Part shown: piece after piece, positions 1 through 6,873 of the stretch | Numbering within the stretch: the first letter of the stretch is position 1 | How the letters are laid out: each line of letters starts with the position of its first letter | From: a virus | Length of the DNA stretch: 56,790 nucleotides | Virus record (IMG/VR): IMGVR_UViG_3300047157_000001 | Span: 1-56,790 of that record | Direction: 5' to 3' (one strand) | Translations under genes and position numbers: made by a program | Notes under the pieces: generated by a model | What the model was told of the DNA's origin: nothing | Database searches by the model: none | What the model saw: the letters and a program-made list of their open reading frames with translations, nothing else

Positions 1-193
1 TATACGTACTGGGTAACGGGGGGTGGCCCTCGCAGGGTGGGCATTTTGAAAGCCTTTTTGCTATATTTGCAAGGTGTTTAGCTACTAAGTAACTGTTTTT
101 ACTGCATAAACTAACTGATATATCGTCAATATACTACAAAAAAGTGTTGTAATTCTGCAACATCTCAAGAAGTGTGTCCTTTTTGCAACAGGG
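1..193. repeat. Left copy of 193-bp terminal direct repeat
   Basis: These 193 bases are identical to the last 193 bases of the window. This is either a true direct terminal repeat, as in many T7-like podoviruses, or the overlap left when a circular or permuted genome is assembled. The repeat contains a short G/C-rich hairpin (CCCT-cgc-AGGG) and the 8-mer TTGCAACA, and no convincing gene. Confidence 0.95.
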
Positions 194-243
194 ATGCATA
201 AATACCACACCCACCTAGTGTTGCACAAATGTCACACCCCTCT

Positions 244-317
244 CGCGCACACACGCATACACGCGCACGTACACACACGCGCACACCTGGGCGCATACGC
301 CTGGGCGCACACACGCG
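244..317. other. Alternating purine-pyrimidine tract, potential Z-DNA
   Basis: Bases 244-286 alternate pyrimidine and purine without a break (43 bp of CG, CA and TA steps, rich in CG and CA). Two more alternating stretches follow at 291-300 and 305-317. Such tracts are known to adopt left-handed Z-DNA under negative supercoiling. The composition is very different from the AT-rich surroundings. Confidence 0.75.
286..309. repeat. Direct repeat of CCTGGGCGCA, 14-bp period
   Basis: The 10-mer CCTGGGCGCA occurs at 286-295 and again at 300-309, embedded in the alternating tract. It interrupts the Z-DNA-type alternation twice in the same way, so it may be a short unit duplicated in place or a paired protein-binding site. 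Confidence 0.6.
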
Positions 318-356
318 AGCGCGTTCAGATATCCAAAACAAAAAAACTTTTTAGTA

Positions 357-377
357 GAACGAATCAGGAACGAATCA
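357..377. repeat. Tandem repeat GAACGAATCA x2
   Basis: GAACGAATCA at 357-366 and 368-377, period 11 bp, about one helical turn. Paired sites one turn apart are common for DNA-binding proteins; the function is unknown. Confidence 0.5.
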
Positions 378-761
378 CCCACAACAGAACAAAACAGGAA
401 ACACTAAAAAAGGTTTCGTTTAAAAACAATAACTTACAAGTTTATCAAATTTTATGCTTGCAATGCATGTTGCGGTATGCCCTTAATAGAACATCGAAAA
501 CGACAAGAAACAAAACGCAAGCGATGTAATCCTTCAAAATGTTTCAACGTCTTTTTGACGGCTCGGTGAAATGCCCTAGTAAATATTAACTAACTACTTT
601 GACTACTAATAAACATACGAAAGACTAAACGTTATTTGACAATGGCACTAAGCCCCTTGAATGTTTTACGACATGATGCATTCGACAATACTTTAAAACA
701 TGTCCTTGCTAGGTTACGATAGCTGACAACTATTTAGGACTAAGCTTGCACCGATACTCGA

Positions 762-792
762 CTGAAAGTATATATGCGATAATTGCTTTCAG
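762..792. promoter_or_regulatory. Inverted repeat CTGAAAG-N17-CTTTCAG
   Basis: Perfect 7-bp arms at 762-768 and 786-792 with an AT-rich 17-nt centre. The layout resembles an operator for a dimeric regulator, with half-site centres 24 bp apart, upstream of the early block. No regulator gene can be tied to it. Confidence 0.4.
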
Positions 793-896
793 GTGGCTTC
801 AGCTAATGGCTAGGGGTTTTTACGTTGGAAGGGGTGGCGCTTGGCAAATGAGACCTAACGAAAGTGAAGGTGCAAAAAGCGATAACAAATATTTAC

Positions 897-946
897 TTGA
901 CAGGTAGGCGACTAATGTTGCCTACTCTCTGGTAGATATATTATAG
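897..946 (+). promoter_or_regulatory. Candidate early promoter/operator
   Basis: TTGACA lies at 897-902, followed by a perfect 6-bp inverted repeat GTAGGC (904-909) / GCCTAC (920-925). No good -10 box lies 16-18 bp after this TTGACA. An alternative is TTGCCT (918-923) with TTATAG (941-946), 17-bp spacing. The palindrome would then overlap the promoter like an operator. It is the only plausible signal directly before the early block starting at 960. Confidence 0.4.
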
Positions 947-959
947 AAAGTGAGGTACT

Positions 960-1697
960 ATGACATATAAATTATTAGGTGTTGGAACCAACGCCAAAAC
1001 AATCAAGGGTGATGGTAGCGAATATCTAACCGCTATCTTATATATGACACCTTATAAAGTGATGGTGGATGGTAAGTCATTCAACTCATGCTCTATGGCT
1101 GAACAAGCAAGCTGTATTGATGCGTGTCTATATACAGCAGGACGTGGCAAGTTTAGCAATGTTCAATCAGCTAGACAACGCAAGGCTCAATGGTTTTACA
1201 AGGATAGACAAGCATTCATGGAACAACTGATTGACGACATAGATAGGTTTCAAATCTATTGCATGAAGCGTGGCATTCAACCTTGTGTGAGACTGAACGG
1301 CACTACCGACATACGTTGGGAGTTAATCAAGATTGACGGTAAAAACATATTCGAGATATTCCCTAATGTGCAATTCTATGACTACACTAAGATTGCTAAT
1401 CGTAAGTGTAAGGACATACCCAACTATCACTTGACATGGAGTTACTCCAACGCAAATGCAGACTATGCCAAGCTACTCGACAAAGCATTAGAGCAAGGTA
1501 TGAATGCGGCAGTCGTGTTTAGATCTAACTTCATCCAAGTCAAACCTAAAGCTTGGCATACTTGGAAGGGATACCCTGTAATTGATGGTGATCAAGACGA
1601 TCTAAGATTTCTTGACCCAAGGGGTGGACACATTGTTGCACTCTATGCTAAGGGTGATGCGAAGAGAGACACAAGCGGATTTGTTCAGGAGGTATAA
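960..1697 (+). CDS. GP88/DUF7227-like phage protein
   Basis: First gene of the early block, 245 residues, with a Shine-Dalgarno GAGG six bases before ATG. The sequence has the layout I recognise from the GP88/DUF7227 family of phage proteins: N-terminal LLGVGTNAKTIKG, a cysteine-rich stretch ending CLYTAGRG (about residues 42-62), a central VRLNGTTDIRWE, and a C-terminal VIDGDQDDLRFLDPRGG with KRDTSGF near the end. The molecular function is unknown; the conserved cysteines could bind a metal, which is inference. Its position suggests early expression. Confidence 0.7.
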   Translation: MTYKLLGVGTNAKTIKGDGSEYLTAILYMTPYKVMVDGKSFNSCSMAEQASCIDACLYTAGRGKFSNVQSARQRKAQWFYKDRQAFMEQLIDDIDRFQIYCMKRGIQPCVRLNGTTDIRWELIKIDGKNIFEIFPNVQFYDYTKIANRKCKDIPNYHLTWSYSNANADYAKLLDKALEQGMNAAVVFRSNFIQVKPKAWHTWKGYPVIDGDQDDLRFLDPRGGHIVALYAKGDAKRDTSGFVQEV

Positions 1698-1698
1698 T

Positions 1699-1941
1699 AT
1701 GACAAACCCAAACTTAATAGAAATAGCTTCAGAGCTTGCTGACTATATAGTAAAAAAAGATTATGAACATGAAATCAGATTATATCCCGACTCGTTTACA
1801 TTTAAGGATGAAAACGGCAACATAAGATATAAACCTGATATTCAAGATGTTTTTAATAAGCATTATGACTATGTGTATAACCTATTAGACAGCGCAAGTC
1901 TAAGAGTTAAGGATGAGTTGGAGACAATACATGACAGATAA
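1699..1941 (+). CDS. Small hypothetical protein
   Basis: 80 residues. I place the start at ATG 1699 because AGGAGG lies just upstream (1688-1692) at normal spacing; a longer reading from 1612 would overlap the previous gene by 86 bases. The protein is acidic and tyrosine-rich, probably all-helical, with no domain I recognise. Its 3' end overlaps the methyltransferase-like gene by 11 bases, so the two are likely translated together. Confidence 0.65.
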   Translation: MTNPNLIEIASELADYIVKKDYEHEIRLYPDSFTFKDENGNIRYKPDIQDVFNKHYDYVYNLLDSASLRVKDELETIHDR

Positions 1942-2707
1942 AATCGTAATCAGTCTGTATGACTATACAGGCGAAGCACTCAAGCCTTGGGCAGAGGCAG
2001 GGTATACTTGCCATGCATTTGATATTCAACACGATGAAGCAGGTTGGGTAGATCGCTTTGATGGTGGTGGCTCTATTCGCTATCACAAGTCTGACTTGCA
2101 CAACATCGGTAACCTTGACGCAATCTATGATGCCTTTGATGGTAAGCAAGTCACATTTGCTATGGCATTCCCTGTATGCACTGACATGGCAGTATCAGGT
2201 GCGGCACACTTCAAGCGTAAGCGTGAACGTGACCCATTGTTCCAACGCAAGGCGGCTAACTATGCTATATGGTGTGCTGAATTATTCCAAGCACTCGACT
2301 GCCCATACTTTATAGAAAACCCTGTTAGTGTGCTATCAACTCTATGGCGCAAACCTAACTATAGTTTTCACCCTTATCAGTATGGTGGATACATTGACCC
2401 CGAACAAGCGGAGCATCCCAAGTGGCCTGACTACATTGCGCCTATGGATGCATACCCTAAGAAAACTTGTCTATGGACTGGCGGTGACTTTGTTATGCCT
2501 ACCATATCACCAGTAGAACCAGAGACAGGCCACAGTAGACAACACCTCAAGCTTGGTGGTAAGTCTATGAAGACTAAGAACATACGTAGTGCAACGCCTC
2601 GTGGCTTTGCTCAAGCGGTGTTCAACAGCAACAACTCTACCATGCAATCCCTGCTTGGAGAGTACAAACGTAAAGGAGATAATCATGTTTGTAATACTAG
2701 CAACTAA
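1931..2707 (+). CDS. DNA cytosine-C5 methyltransferase-like protein
   Basis: 258 residues from ATG 1931, preceded by GGAG; an in-frame ATG at 1913 has no such signal. The N-terminus IVISLYDYTGEALKPW resembles an AdoMet-binding start. A catalytic-loop-like FPVCTDMAVSG with the expected cysteine follows, then IENPVSVL, equivalent to the ENP motif of C5 methyltransferases. The C-terminus has SATPRGFAQAV. It is short for a classical Dcm enzyme and lacks an obvious large target-recognition domain, as in many phage homologues. Likely role: base methylation or protection of phage DNA; activity is inferred. Confidence 0.7.
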   Translation: MTDKIVISLYDYTGEALKPWAEAGYTCHAFDIQHDEAGWVDRFDGGGSIRYHKSDLHNIGNLDAIYDAFDGKQVTFAMAFPVCTDMAVSGAAHFKRKRERDPLFQRKAANYAIWCAELFQALDCPYFIENPVSVLSTLWRKPNYSFHPYQYGGYIDPEQAEHPKWPDYIAPMDAYPKKTCLWTGGDFVMPTISPVEPETGHSRQHLKLGGKSMKTKNIRSATPRGFAQAVFNSNNSTMQSLLGEYKRKGDNHVCNTSN

Positions 2708-2912
2708 ACCACTCAATGACGGTACAAAAGGTTTCCGTTTCAACTTCTTCGGTAAGAAGGGTATCATCAGACAGCGAAAGCTACAGTCCAACGGTATCAA
2801 GTTTACCAAGGGTGATTGCATGAATGCCTATCACTTTGGCAAGACTACAATCTACACGGAGCAGTCAACCAATAAGACTACTGCTCGTAAGTTTCACCAC
2901 GTAGCAGGGTAA
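2685..2912 (+). CDS. Small basic hypothetical protein
   Basis: 75 residues, basic, start ATG 2685 with AAGGAG seven bases upstream, overlapping the end of the previous gene by 23 bases. The N-terminus MFVILATKPLNDGTKGFRF suggests a small beta-rich fold. No domain recognised. Part of the tightly packed early run. Confidence 0.6.
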   Translation: MFVILATKPLNDGTKGFRFNFFGKKGIIRQRKLQSNGIKFTKGDCMNAYHFGKTTIYTEQSTNKTTARKFHHVAG

Positions 2913-2922
2913 GGAGGATACC

Positions 2923-3345
2923 ATGACAACTTTTACCAGATCACAACTAACTGAATTACGTAAGCAACTACAATCTGCCCTTGACGGGGCAGTGGATACA
3001 GAAAACATTAATGGTGACATAACTATAGATGTAGGCAACTGCTCATACACAGGTGGTGAGGCTACATTCAAAGTCAAGTGCATACTCAAGGGTGCTAAGA
3101 CTAGGGAACAGATTGACCTAGAATATTACGCTGACTTGCATGGCATCGACACAACTGCCATTGCCAAGCTACAAGGTGAGGACATGAGCATCATTGGCTA
3201 TAAGTCTAGGGCAAGGAAGAAGCCTTGGATACTACAGAGACTACGTGACGGTGCTGAGTTTGTATGTGATGATAACTTAGCTAAGAAGTTCTTTAAGAAA
3301 AGGGAAGAGATAAGAGATCAACCTATTAAAGTAGAGAGGGTATAA
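2923..3345 (+). CDS. Hypothetical early protein
   Basis: 140 residues with strong AAGGAGG before ATG. The N-terminal half is mixed charge with a likely helix (residues 5-20). The C-terminal half is strongly basic (KSRARKKPWILQRLRDG, KKFFKKREE), suggesting nucleic acid contact, though this is only composition. No family recognised. Confidence 0.6.
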   Translation: MTTFTRSQLTELRKQLQSALDGAVDTENINGDITIDVGNCSYTGGEATFKVKCILKGAKTREQIDLEYYADLHGIDTTAIAKLQGEDMSIIGYKSRARKKPWILQRLRDGAEFVCDDNLAKKFFKKREEIRDQPIKVERV

Positions 3346-3347
3346 CA

Positions 3348-3710
3348 ATGAAAAATAGTGTAACAAAAAACAATGCACTCGACTTCACAAACGATGAGTG
3401 GAACCAACTGATCGAGGGCAATGGGCTACTGATAATGTGGTTCATCGAGTGGAACAACAAAGATAAGGACAATCCACTACAAATCCAGGATTTCTTTAAA
3501 CAAAAATATAATATGTCAGCATGTTGTGACCCTTGGCCTATGAAGAATGCTAAGATATCACTTGATGGTAAGTTTGTATCGGAGGGTGATGATGATCTGG
3601 AGCCATACTTTCTAATCAATACTGATGATGGCGTTGGGTACATCTACCCTTATGCTTTCGTTGCACTGCCTAAGAAGTCAGGTGGTCACCATATAGTGAG
3701 GATGGACTAA
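3348..3710 (+). CDS. Hypothetical early protein
   Basis: 120 residues, starting two bases after the previous stop and ending on the first base of the next ATG. Acidic, tryptophan-rich in the N-terminal half, with a CC pair in SACCDPWP. No domain recognised. The tight packing supports it as a real gene of the early run. Confidence 0.6.
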   Translation: MKNSVTKNNALDFTNDEWNQLIEGNGLLIMWFIEWNNKDKDNPLQIQDFFKQKYNMSACCDPWPMKNAKISLDGKFVSEGDDDLEPYFLINTDDGVGYIYPYAFVALPKKSGGHHIVRMD

Positions 3711-4267
3711 TGCAAGAGACATGGAAACCAGTACCAGATTTATTACACAAGCTAACACCAGAACAAAATAGTGAATGGGTTAGTAGATTTGAAGTGTCTA
3801 GTCTTGGAAGGATTAAATCTGTTAAGAATAAAGACAAGATACTTGTACCCTCTAAGCTTCAAAAAGGATACCTAGTTTTATCTACTAAGATAGGTGGACG
3901 TAAAGGTAAGTGTCTAGCTGAGAGGATACACAGACTAGTAGCTAGGGCTTTTATGCCTAACCCAGAGAATAAACCAGAGGTAAACCATAAGAATGGTGAC
4001 AAAGAAAACAATACCGTTCACAACTTGGAGTGGTCTACACCTAGCGAAAACTCTTTACACTCTGTGCATGTGCTAGGTAATAGACCTGCGAAGGGATGTG
4101 ACAATCCACTTGCTAGACTTACAGAGCAGCAAGCTGCCTATGTTAAACTAAAGTACGTACCTAGAGATAGGTTATTTGGTGCTAGGGCTATGGGTAGAGA
4201 GTTAGGTGTACATCATTCAACTATATTAAAATACTTAGAGGAGGATGTTGAAGATGCTACCCGATGA
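3710..4267 (+). CDS. NUMOD4-HNH homing-type endonuclease
   Basis: 185 residues. The N-terminal part (residues 4-60, WKPV...RFEVSSLGRIKSV) is a NUMOD4-type DNA-binding motif. The centre (about 80-115, including VNHKNGDKENNTVHNLEW) is an HNH_3 nuclease motif with the expected His and Asn residues. The C-terminus (about 140-180, ARAMGRELGVHHSTILKYL) is a helix-turn-helix. This is the usual architecture of free-standing homing endonucleases, which cut DNA and spread into related phage genomes. It sits between unrelated small genes, as such inserts often do. Confidence 0.85.
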   Translation: MQETWKPVPDLLHKLTPEQNSEWVSRFEVSSLGRIKSVKNKDKILVPSKLQKGYLVLSTKIGGRKGKCLAERIHRLVARAFMPNPENKPEVNHKNGDKENNTVHNLEWSTPSENSLHSVHVLGNRPAKGCDNPLARLTEQQAAYVKLKYVPRDRLFGARAMGRELGVHHSTILKYLEEDVEDATR

Positions 4268-4466
4268 AATGGAAGCTGAGAAAAACAGAAAGGTAATACT
4301 ATCTCAGGCTAATACAATAGAAATACTTCAGCGTAATGTGCGTGACTTACAAGGACAACTCAATCTACAGTACGTTAAGAACAAGAAACTAATAGAACAG
4401 AACGCTGAAGCTATGGTAATCATAGGTCACTTACAGCAAGAGATAGACTCAATGGAGGAAGTATAA
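4254..4466 (+). CDS. Small coiled-coil protein
   Basis: 70 residues from ATG 4254, chosen because AGGAGG (4239-4244) sits nine bases upstream; ATG 4245 would be too close and ATG 4266 further away. The whole protein is a predicted coiled coil with regular heptads (ILSQANTIEILQRNVRDLQ). It overlaps the homing endonuclease gene by 14 bases. No known function; it may dimerise or bind a partner. Confidence 0.55.
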   Translation: MLPDEMEAEKNRKVILSQANTIEILQRNVRDLQGQLNLQYVKNKKLIEQNAEAMVIIGHLQQEIDSMEEV

Positions 4467-4735
4467 TGCAACCAACAAACACTAACGCACATCAACGTGT
4501 AAAGCATGAGCCTACAAGACTAAATCAATATGCGTATGGGATACAGAAAGGTAAACCTTGTAGGTTGTTTGGTAATAACTTTGATAGTGTAGCACAAGCG
4601 GCTAGGCATTGGGGTATCTCATACTCTTGGGCTAGAGAAATGATTGACAAAGGTATGCATCAAGAGGCAAAGCCAAAGAGACAGATACACAAGGGATACA
4701 GATCAAGATGGAGAAAGCAACATGAAACTGTATAA
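4466..4735 (+). CDS. Small basic protein with possible helix-turn-helix
   Basis: 89 residues, basic. The stretch SVAQAARHWGISYSWAREMI (about residues 41-60) resembles a helix-turn-helix or excisionase-like DNA-binding segment, preceded by a short N-terminal arm and followed by a lysine/arginine tail. It starts on the last base of the previous gene. It could be a DNA-binding early regulator; this is inference from pattern only. Confidence 0.5.
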   Translation: MQPTNTNAHQRVKHEPTRLNQYAYGIQKGKPCRLFGNNFDSVAQAARHWGISYSWAREMIDKGMHQEAKPKRQIHKGYRSRWRKQHETV

Positions 4736-5039
4736 GAATAGCAATGGTGTGTGGGCAGGTACACAAGCTGACGCACGTAAGTATTGCGGCAAGGACTACA
4801 GCACTGTCGATGTACCAACTGACAAGCCTAATCTGTTAGGGTTTCTTAACCTCAATCAGGTGGGTAGTCTAGCCAGTAGTCCTACCTTGGAAGAGGTAAG
4901 AACTGGTAAGCCTAACAAGGAAGCAATGTCCTGGTTTAGGTGGGCGCATGACTGTATGCTACGAGGGCAGTATGAAGATGCAAAAGAAATGTTAAGGAAA
5001 GGATTGATAGATGATAGAGCTACTACTAGCAGTGATTGA
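4722..5039 (+). CDS. Hypothetical protein
   Basis: 105 residues from ATG 4722 (GGAG nearby); the earlier in-frame ATG at 4644 lies deep inside the previous gene. The N-terminal 25 residues (MKLYKNSNGVWAGTQADARKYCG) look like a small beta module, and the C-terminus is helical (YEDAKEMLRKGLIDDR). No family recognised. It overlaps both neighbours, as is typical of this early block. Confidence 0.5.
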   Translation: MKLYKNSNGVWAGTQADARKYCGKDYSTVDVPTDKPNLLGFLNLNQVGSLASSPTLEEVRTGKPNKEAMSWFRWAHDCMLRGQYEDAKEMLRKGLIDDRATTSSD

Positions 5040-5298
5040 AGAACAGAACCCTATCCATAAGTATTGCATGGACAAGCATGATCACTGGACAGGTAGGGCA
5101 GCGTGTGTCCAAGAGTTACGTCATGCCCAACGCAAGATGGAAGTAGAAGAACTAAGAGAGTTCTTGAAAGCTAACCCACATTACAAGTATCCAGGAATGG
5201 CATTACCTAACGGTAGAATAAAACCACTTGACGTATGCTGGGGATCTGATAAAACTTATTACATAGGAACTGACAAAGTTAAAAAGGAGAAGTGCTAA
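5011..5298 (+). CDS. Hypothetical protein
   Basis: 95 residues with an AAGGAAAGG sequence before ATG 5011. The N-terminal half has a helix with HKYCMDKHDHWTGRAACVQEL, holding several His and Cys residues that could bind a metal. The rest is a helix and a short beta tail. No domain recognised. Confidence 0.5.
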   Translation: MIELLLAVIEEQNPIHKYCMDKHDHWTGRAACVQELRHAQRKMEVEELREFLKANPHYKYPGMALPNGRIKPLDVCWGSDKTYYIGTDKVKKEKC

Positions 5299-5453
5299 TG
5301 TCTTATGAAGTATGGTTTGGTAAGAATGGTAAGTGGTTTGGTTACCACTCATTCAAGCATCGTATGGATGCTGTACGCTATGAACTACGGTATCTAAATG
5401 TATTCAAAGACTTAACTGTAGAGATAAGGAGGAGGGAACATGAGAGTCAGTAA
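5298..5453 (+). CDS. Short hypothetical protein, 51 aa
   Basis: ATG 5298 to TAA 5453 with AAGGAG upstream. The product (begins MSYEVWFGKNGKWFGY, ends VEIRRREHESQ) is an aromatic-rich beta-type N-terminus followed by a charged helix. Short but well placed: its start overlaps the stop of the previous gene and its 3' end overlaps the next gene. Confidence 0.5.
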   Translation: MSYEVWFGKNGKWFGYHSFKHRMDAVRYELRYLNVFKDLTVEIRRREHESQ

Positions 5454-5610
5454 GGTTGTACCCATAGACAGGGTACTCAATGAGTGTAGACGTAGGGCAG
5501 ATGATGCTTGGTGGGATGGCAAAGATGATGAAGCCAAGCTACATGAGCAAGAAGTAAAACTATATGAACAAGATAAACAGGAGGGTGTACTATGGGTTCC
5601 GAACTTTTAG
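5440..5610 (+). CDS. Short charged hypothetical protein, 56 aa
   Basis: ATG 5440 follows AGGAGGAGGG, one of the strongest ribosome-binding sites in the block. The product (MRVSKVVPIDRVLNECRRRA...) is helical and highly charged with a double tryptophan in the middle. Function unknown. Overlaps the genes before and after. Confidence 0.5.
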   Translation: MRVSKVVPIDRVLNECRRRADDAWWDGKDDEAKLHEQEVKLYEQDKQEGVLWVPNF

Positions 5611-5693
5611 CAGCAGCATTCCCATTGGTACTAGCAGTGGCATGGACAATAGGCTTTGTCTTATTGTGGATAGCAAATCTAAATGGAAAGTGA
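5592..5693 (+). CDS. Single-span small membrane protein, 33 aa
   Basis: ATG 5592 after CAGGAGGG. The product has one hydrophobic segment (about residues 5-29, LLAAAFPLVLAVAWTIGFVLLW) and a short polar tail. Small single-span phage proteins in early blocks often modify host membrane complexes; nothing more specific can be said. Confidence 0.5.
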   Translation: MGSELLAAAFPLVLAVAWTIGFVLLWIANLNGK

Positions 5694-5862
5694 TGACGAT
5701 GCAGAGGATACGAACACGCCTTTCGATGATGTTACACATTGGGTGGGTAACCTACCTCGTAAGGGTACTGATAGCGATGAGCGTACTAACAAACGTAATA
5801 CTAGGAGGAAGACTAAATCAAACTTTCTCCGCAAGAAACTGGGATTGGAAGAGAAACAATAA
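5683..5862 (+). CDS. Short hypothetical protein, 59 aa
   Basis: Reads MESDDDAEDTNTPFDD at the start and ends FLRKKLGLEEKQ: an acidic N-terminus and a very basic C-terminal half. The start overlaps the small membrane protein gene by 11 bases. The ribosome-binding site is weak. A different-frame reading covers the same DNA (see 5777-5953); the two cannot be separated without homologues. This one has the more normal composition. Confidence 0.4.
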   Translation: MESDDDAEDTNTPFDDVTHWVGNLPRKGTDSDERTNKRNTRRKTKSNFLRKKLGLEEKQ

Positions 5863-5953
5863 ACCTAATGTAGTGCGTCCATTAGACGCATTGCTAGGGG
5901 ATGGACATTGTAGTAGAGCTTGGGCTTACTGGAAGGTTAGGAGAAGATGGTAA
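5777..5953 (+). CDS. Possible overlapping small protein, 58 aa
   Basis: Out of frame with 5683-5862; ATG 5777 to TAA 5953, whose stop overlaps the integrase start by seven bases, the usual spacing here. The tail (NVVRPLDALLGDGHCSRAWAYWKVRRRW) looks protein-like and fills 5863-5946, which otherwise has no gene. No clear ribosome-binding site, so it may be a fragment or a non-coding shadow. Confidence 0.25.
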   Translation: MSVLTNVILGGRLNQTFSARNWDWKRNNKPNVVRPLDALLGDGHCSRAWAYWKVRRRW

Positions 5954-6873
5954 ACAAATATAAGAATATCCCGAAGCATAGTGCCACACTGGAAGAGGTG
6001 ATAAACTTCTACCGTAACTCAGATGTGTATCGTAGGTTGTCCTCCTCCTCACAAAAAGACTACGACAACCATCTGAGTGCTACCTTGATTACTGAGGTAG
6101 AGGGCAAGATGCTTCGGGCATATCGCTGTAAGAACTTGAAGGTTCGACACATCACACAAGCGTATGAGCAGTGGCTACAGATTGGTACACGCACAGCTAA
6201 CTACAGGCGCAGTGTATTATCTGCAGCCTGGAAACACGCCATGCGACATGATGTGATGATTCATAATCCAATCTCTTTGGTTGAGACAGTTGCAGAAAAA
6301 CCAAGGAGAGTGCATTGGAGTCGTGAACAAGTGTCAATCTTTCTTGACACATCTTACAGTGACTTTCGTTGGCGTAGCATTGGACTGATTGTGCATATGG
6401 CATACGACTGGGGTCAACGTGTAGGTGACATACGTCTACTTACATGGGATAGTTTAGACCTAAACCATTGTCGTATTGATATGACTCAGAGCAAACGTAA
6501 TGCAGAGGTACACCTCCCTATCTCTCAAGGTTTGTGTTCAATGTTACGTCAACAGAAGGAGGAGTTTGGCTTTCAAGAGTACGTAGCACCAAGAGTCAAG
6601 CCAAGAGCAGGAGCATATACACCCTATGACAAAGAGGAAGTATCGTTATATATCAATAAGATCCTGGACGAAGCTAATCTACCTAAAGAACTTACGGCTA
6701 TGGATCTACGTAGGACAGCGGTGACTGAGATGATGGAAGGTGGTGTTGACATGGTGGGTATCATGCAGGTGACAGGCCACCAGAATACAGCATCAGTCAA
6801 GCCATACATGGTCAACACATTCAGTGGTGCAAGCAAGGCACTAGCAGCGAGAGGGGTAAAGGAAGATGAATAA
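5947..6873 (+). CDS. int: Tyrosine recombinase/integrase
   Basis: 308 residues. An N-terminal SAM-like core-binding domain (about 8-105) is followed by the catalytic domain. Catalytic set: Arg158 in WGQRVGD, Lys183 in QSKRN, box II MDLRRT with Arg255, His278 in TGHQ, and nucleophile Tyr287 in KPYMV. The first box II histidine (usually HxxR) is Met252 here, a substitution tolerated in some members. The enzyme would integrate or resolve phage DNA. HMO-2011-type phages are known to carry integrases although several are propagated lytically. No att site or tRNA gene was found nearby. Confidence 0.9.
   Translation: MVNKYKNIPKHSATLEEVINFYRNSDVYRRLSSSSQKDYDNHLSATLITEVEGKMLRAYRCKNLKVRHITQAYEQWLQIGTRTANYRRSVLSAAWKHAMRHDVMIHNPISLVETVAEKPRRVHWSREQVSIFLDTSYSDFRWRSIGLIVHMAYDWGQRVGDIRLLTWDSLDLNHCRIDMTQSKRNAEVHLPISQGLCSMLRQQKEEFGFQEYVAPRVKPRAGAYTPYDKEEVSLYINKILDEANLPKELTAMDLRRTAVTEMMEGGVDMVGIMQVTGHQNTASVKPYMVNTFSGASKALAARGVKEDE

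Larger units (their letters stand above)
194..959. other. Non-coding control region before the early genes
   Basis: No supported gene in 766 bases. It contains an alternating purine-pyrimidine tract (244-317), a tandem 10-mer (357-377), a T/A-rich middle part and two inverted repeats (762-792 and 904-925) just before the first early gene. Joined through the terminal repeat to 56226-56597, it forms a ~1.3 kb region between two divergently transcribed blocks, the natural place for an origin and early/late switching, but neither role is proven here. Confidence 0.7.

Noticed and set aside
194-529. 111-codon open frame beginning right after the terminal repeat
   Set aside because: Its first half is a translation of the alternating CA/CG tract (His/Ala/Thr repeats) and it has no proper ribosome-binding site; composition is not protein-like.
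636-664. TTGACA at 636-641 as an early promoter
   Set aside because: No acceptable -10 box lies 16-18 bp downstream (GAATGT at 17).
5564-5682. N-terminal part of a 129-codon frame crossing the small genes at 5592 and 5683
   Set aside because: It runs through two better supported small genes in another frame and lacks a ribosome-binding site. Only its last part (5777 on) is kept as a weak candidate.
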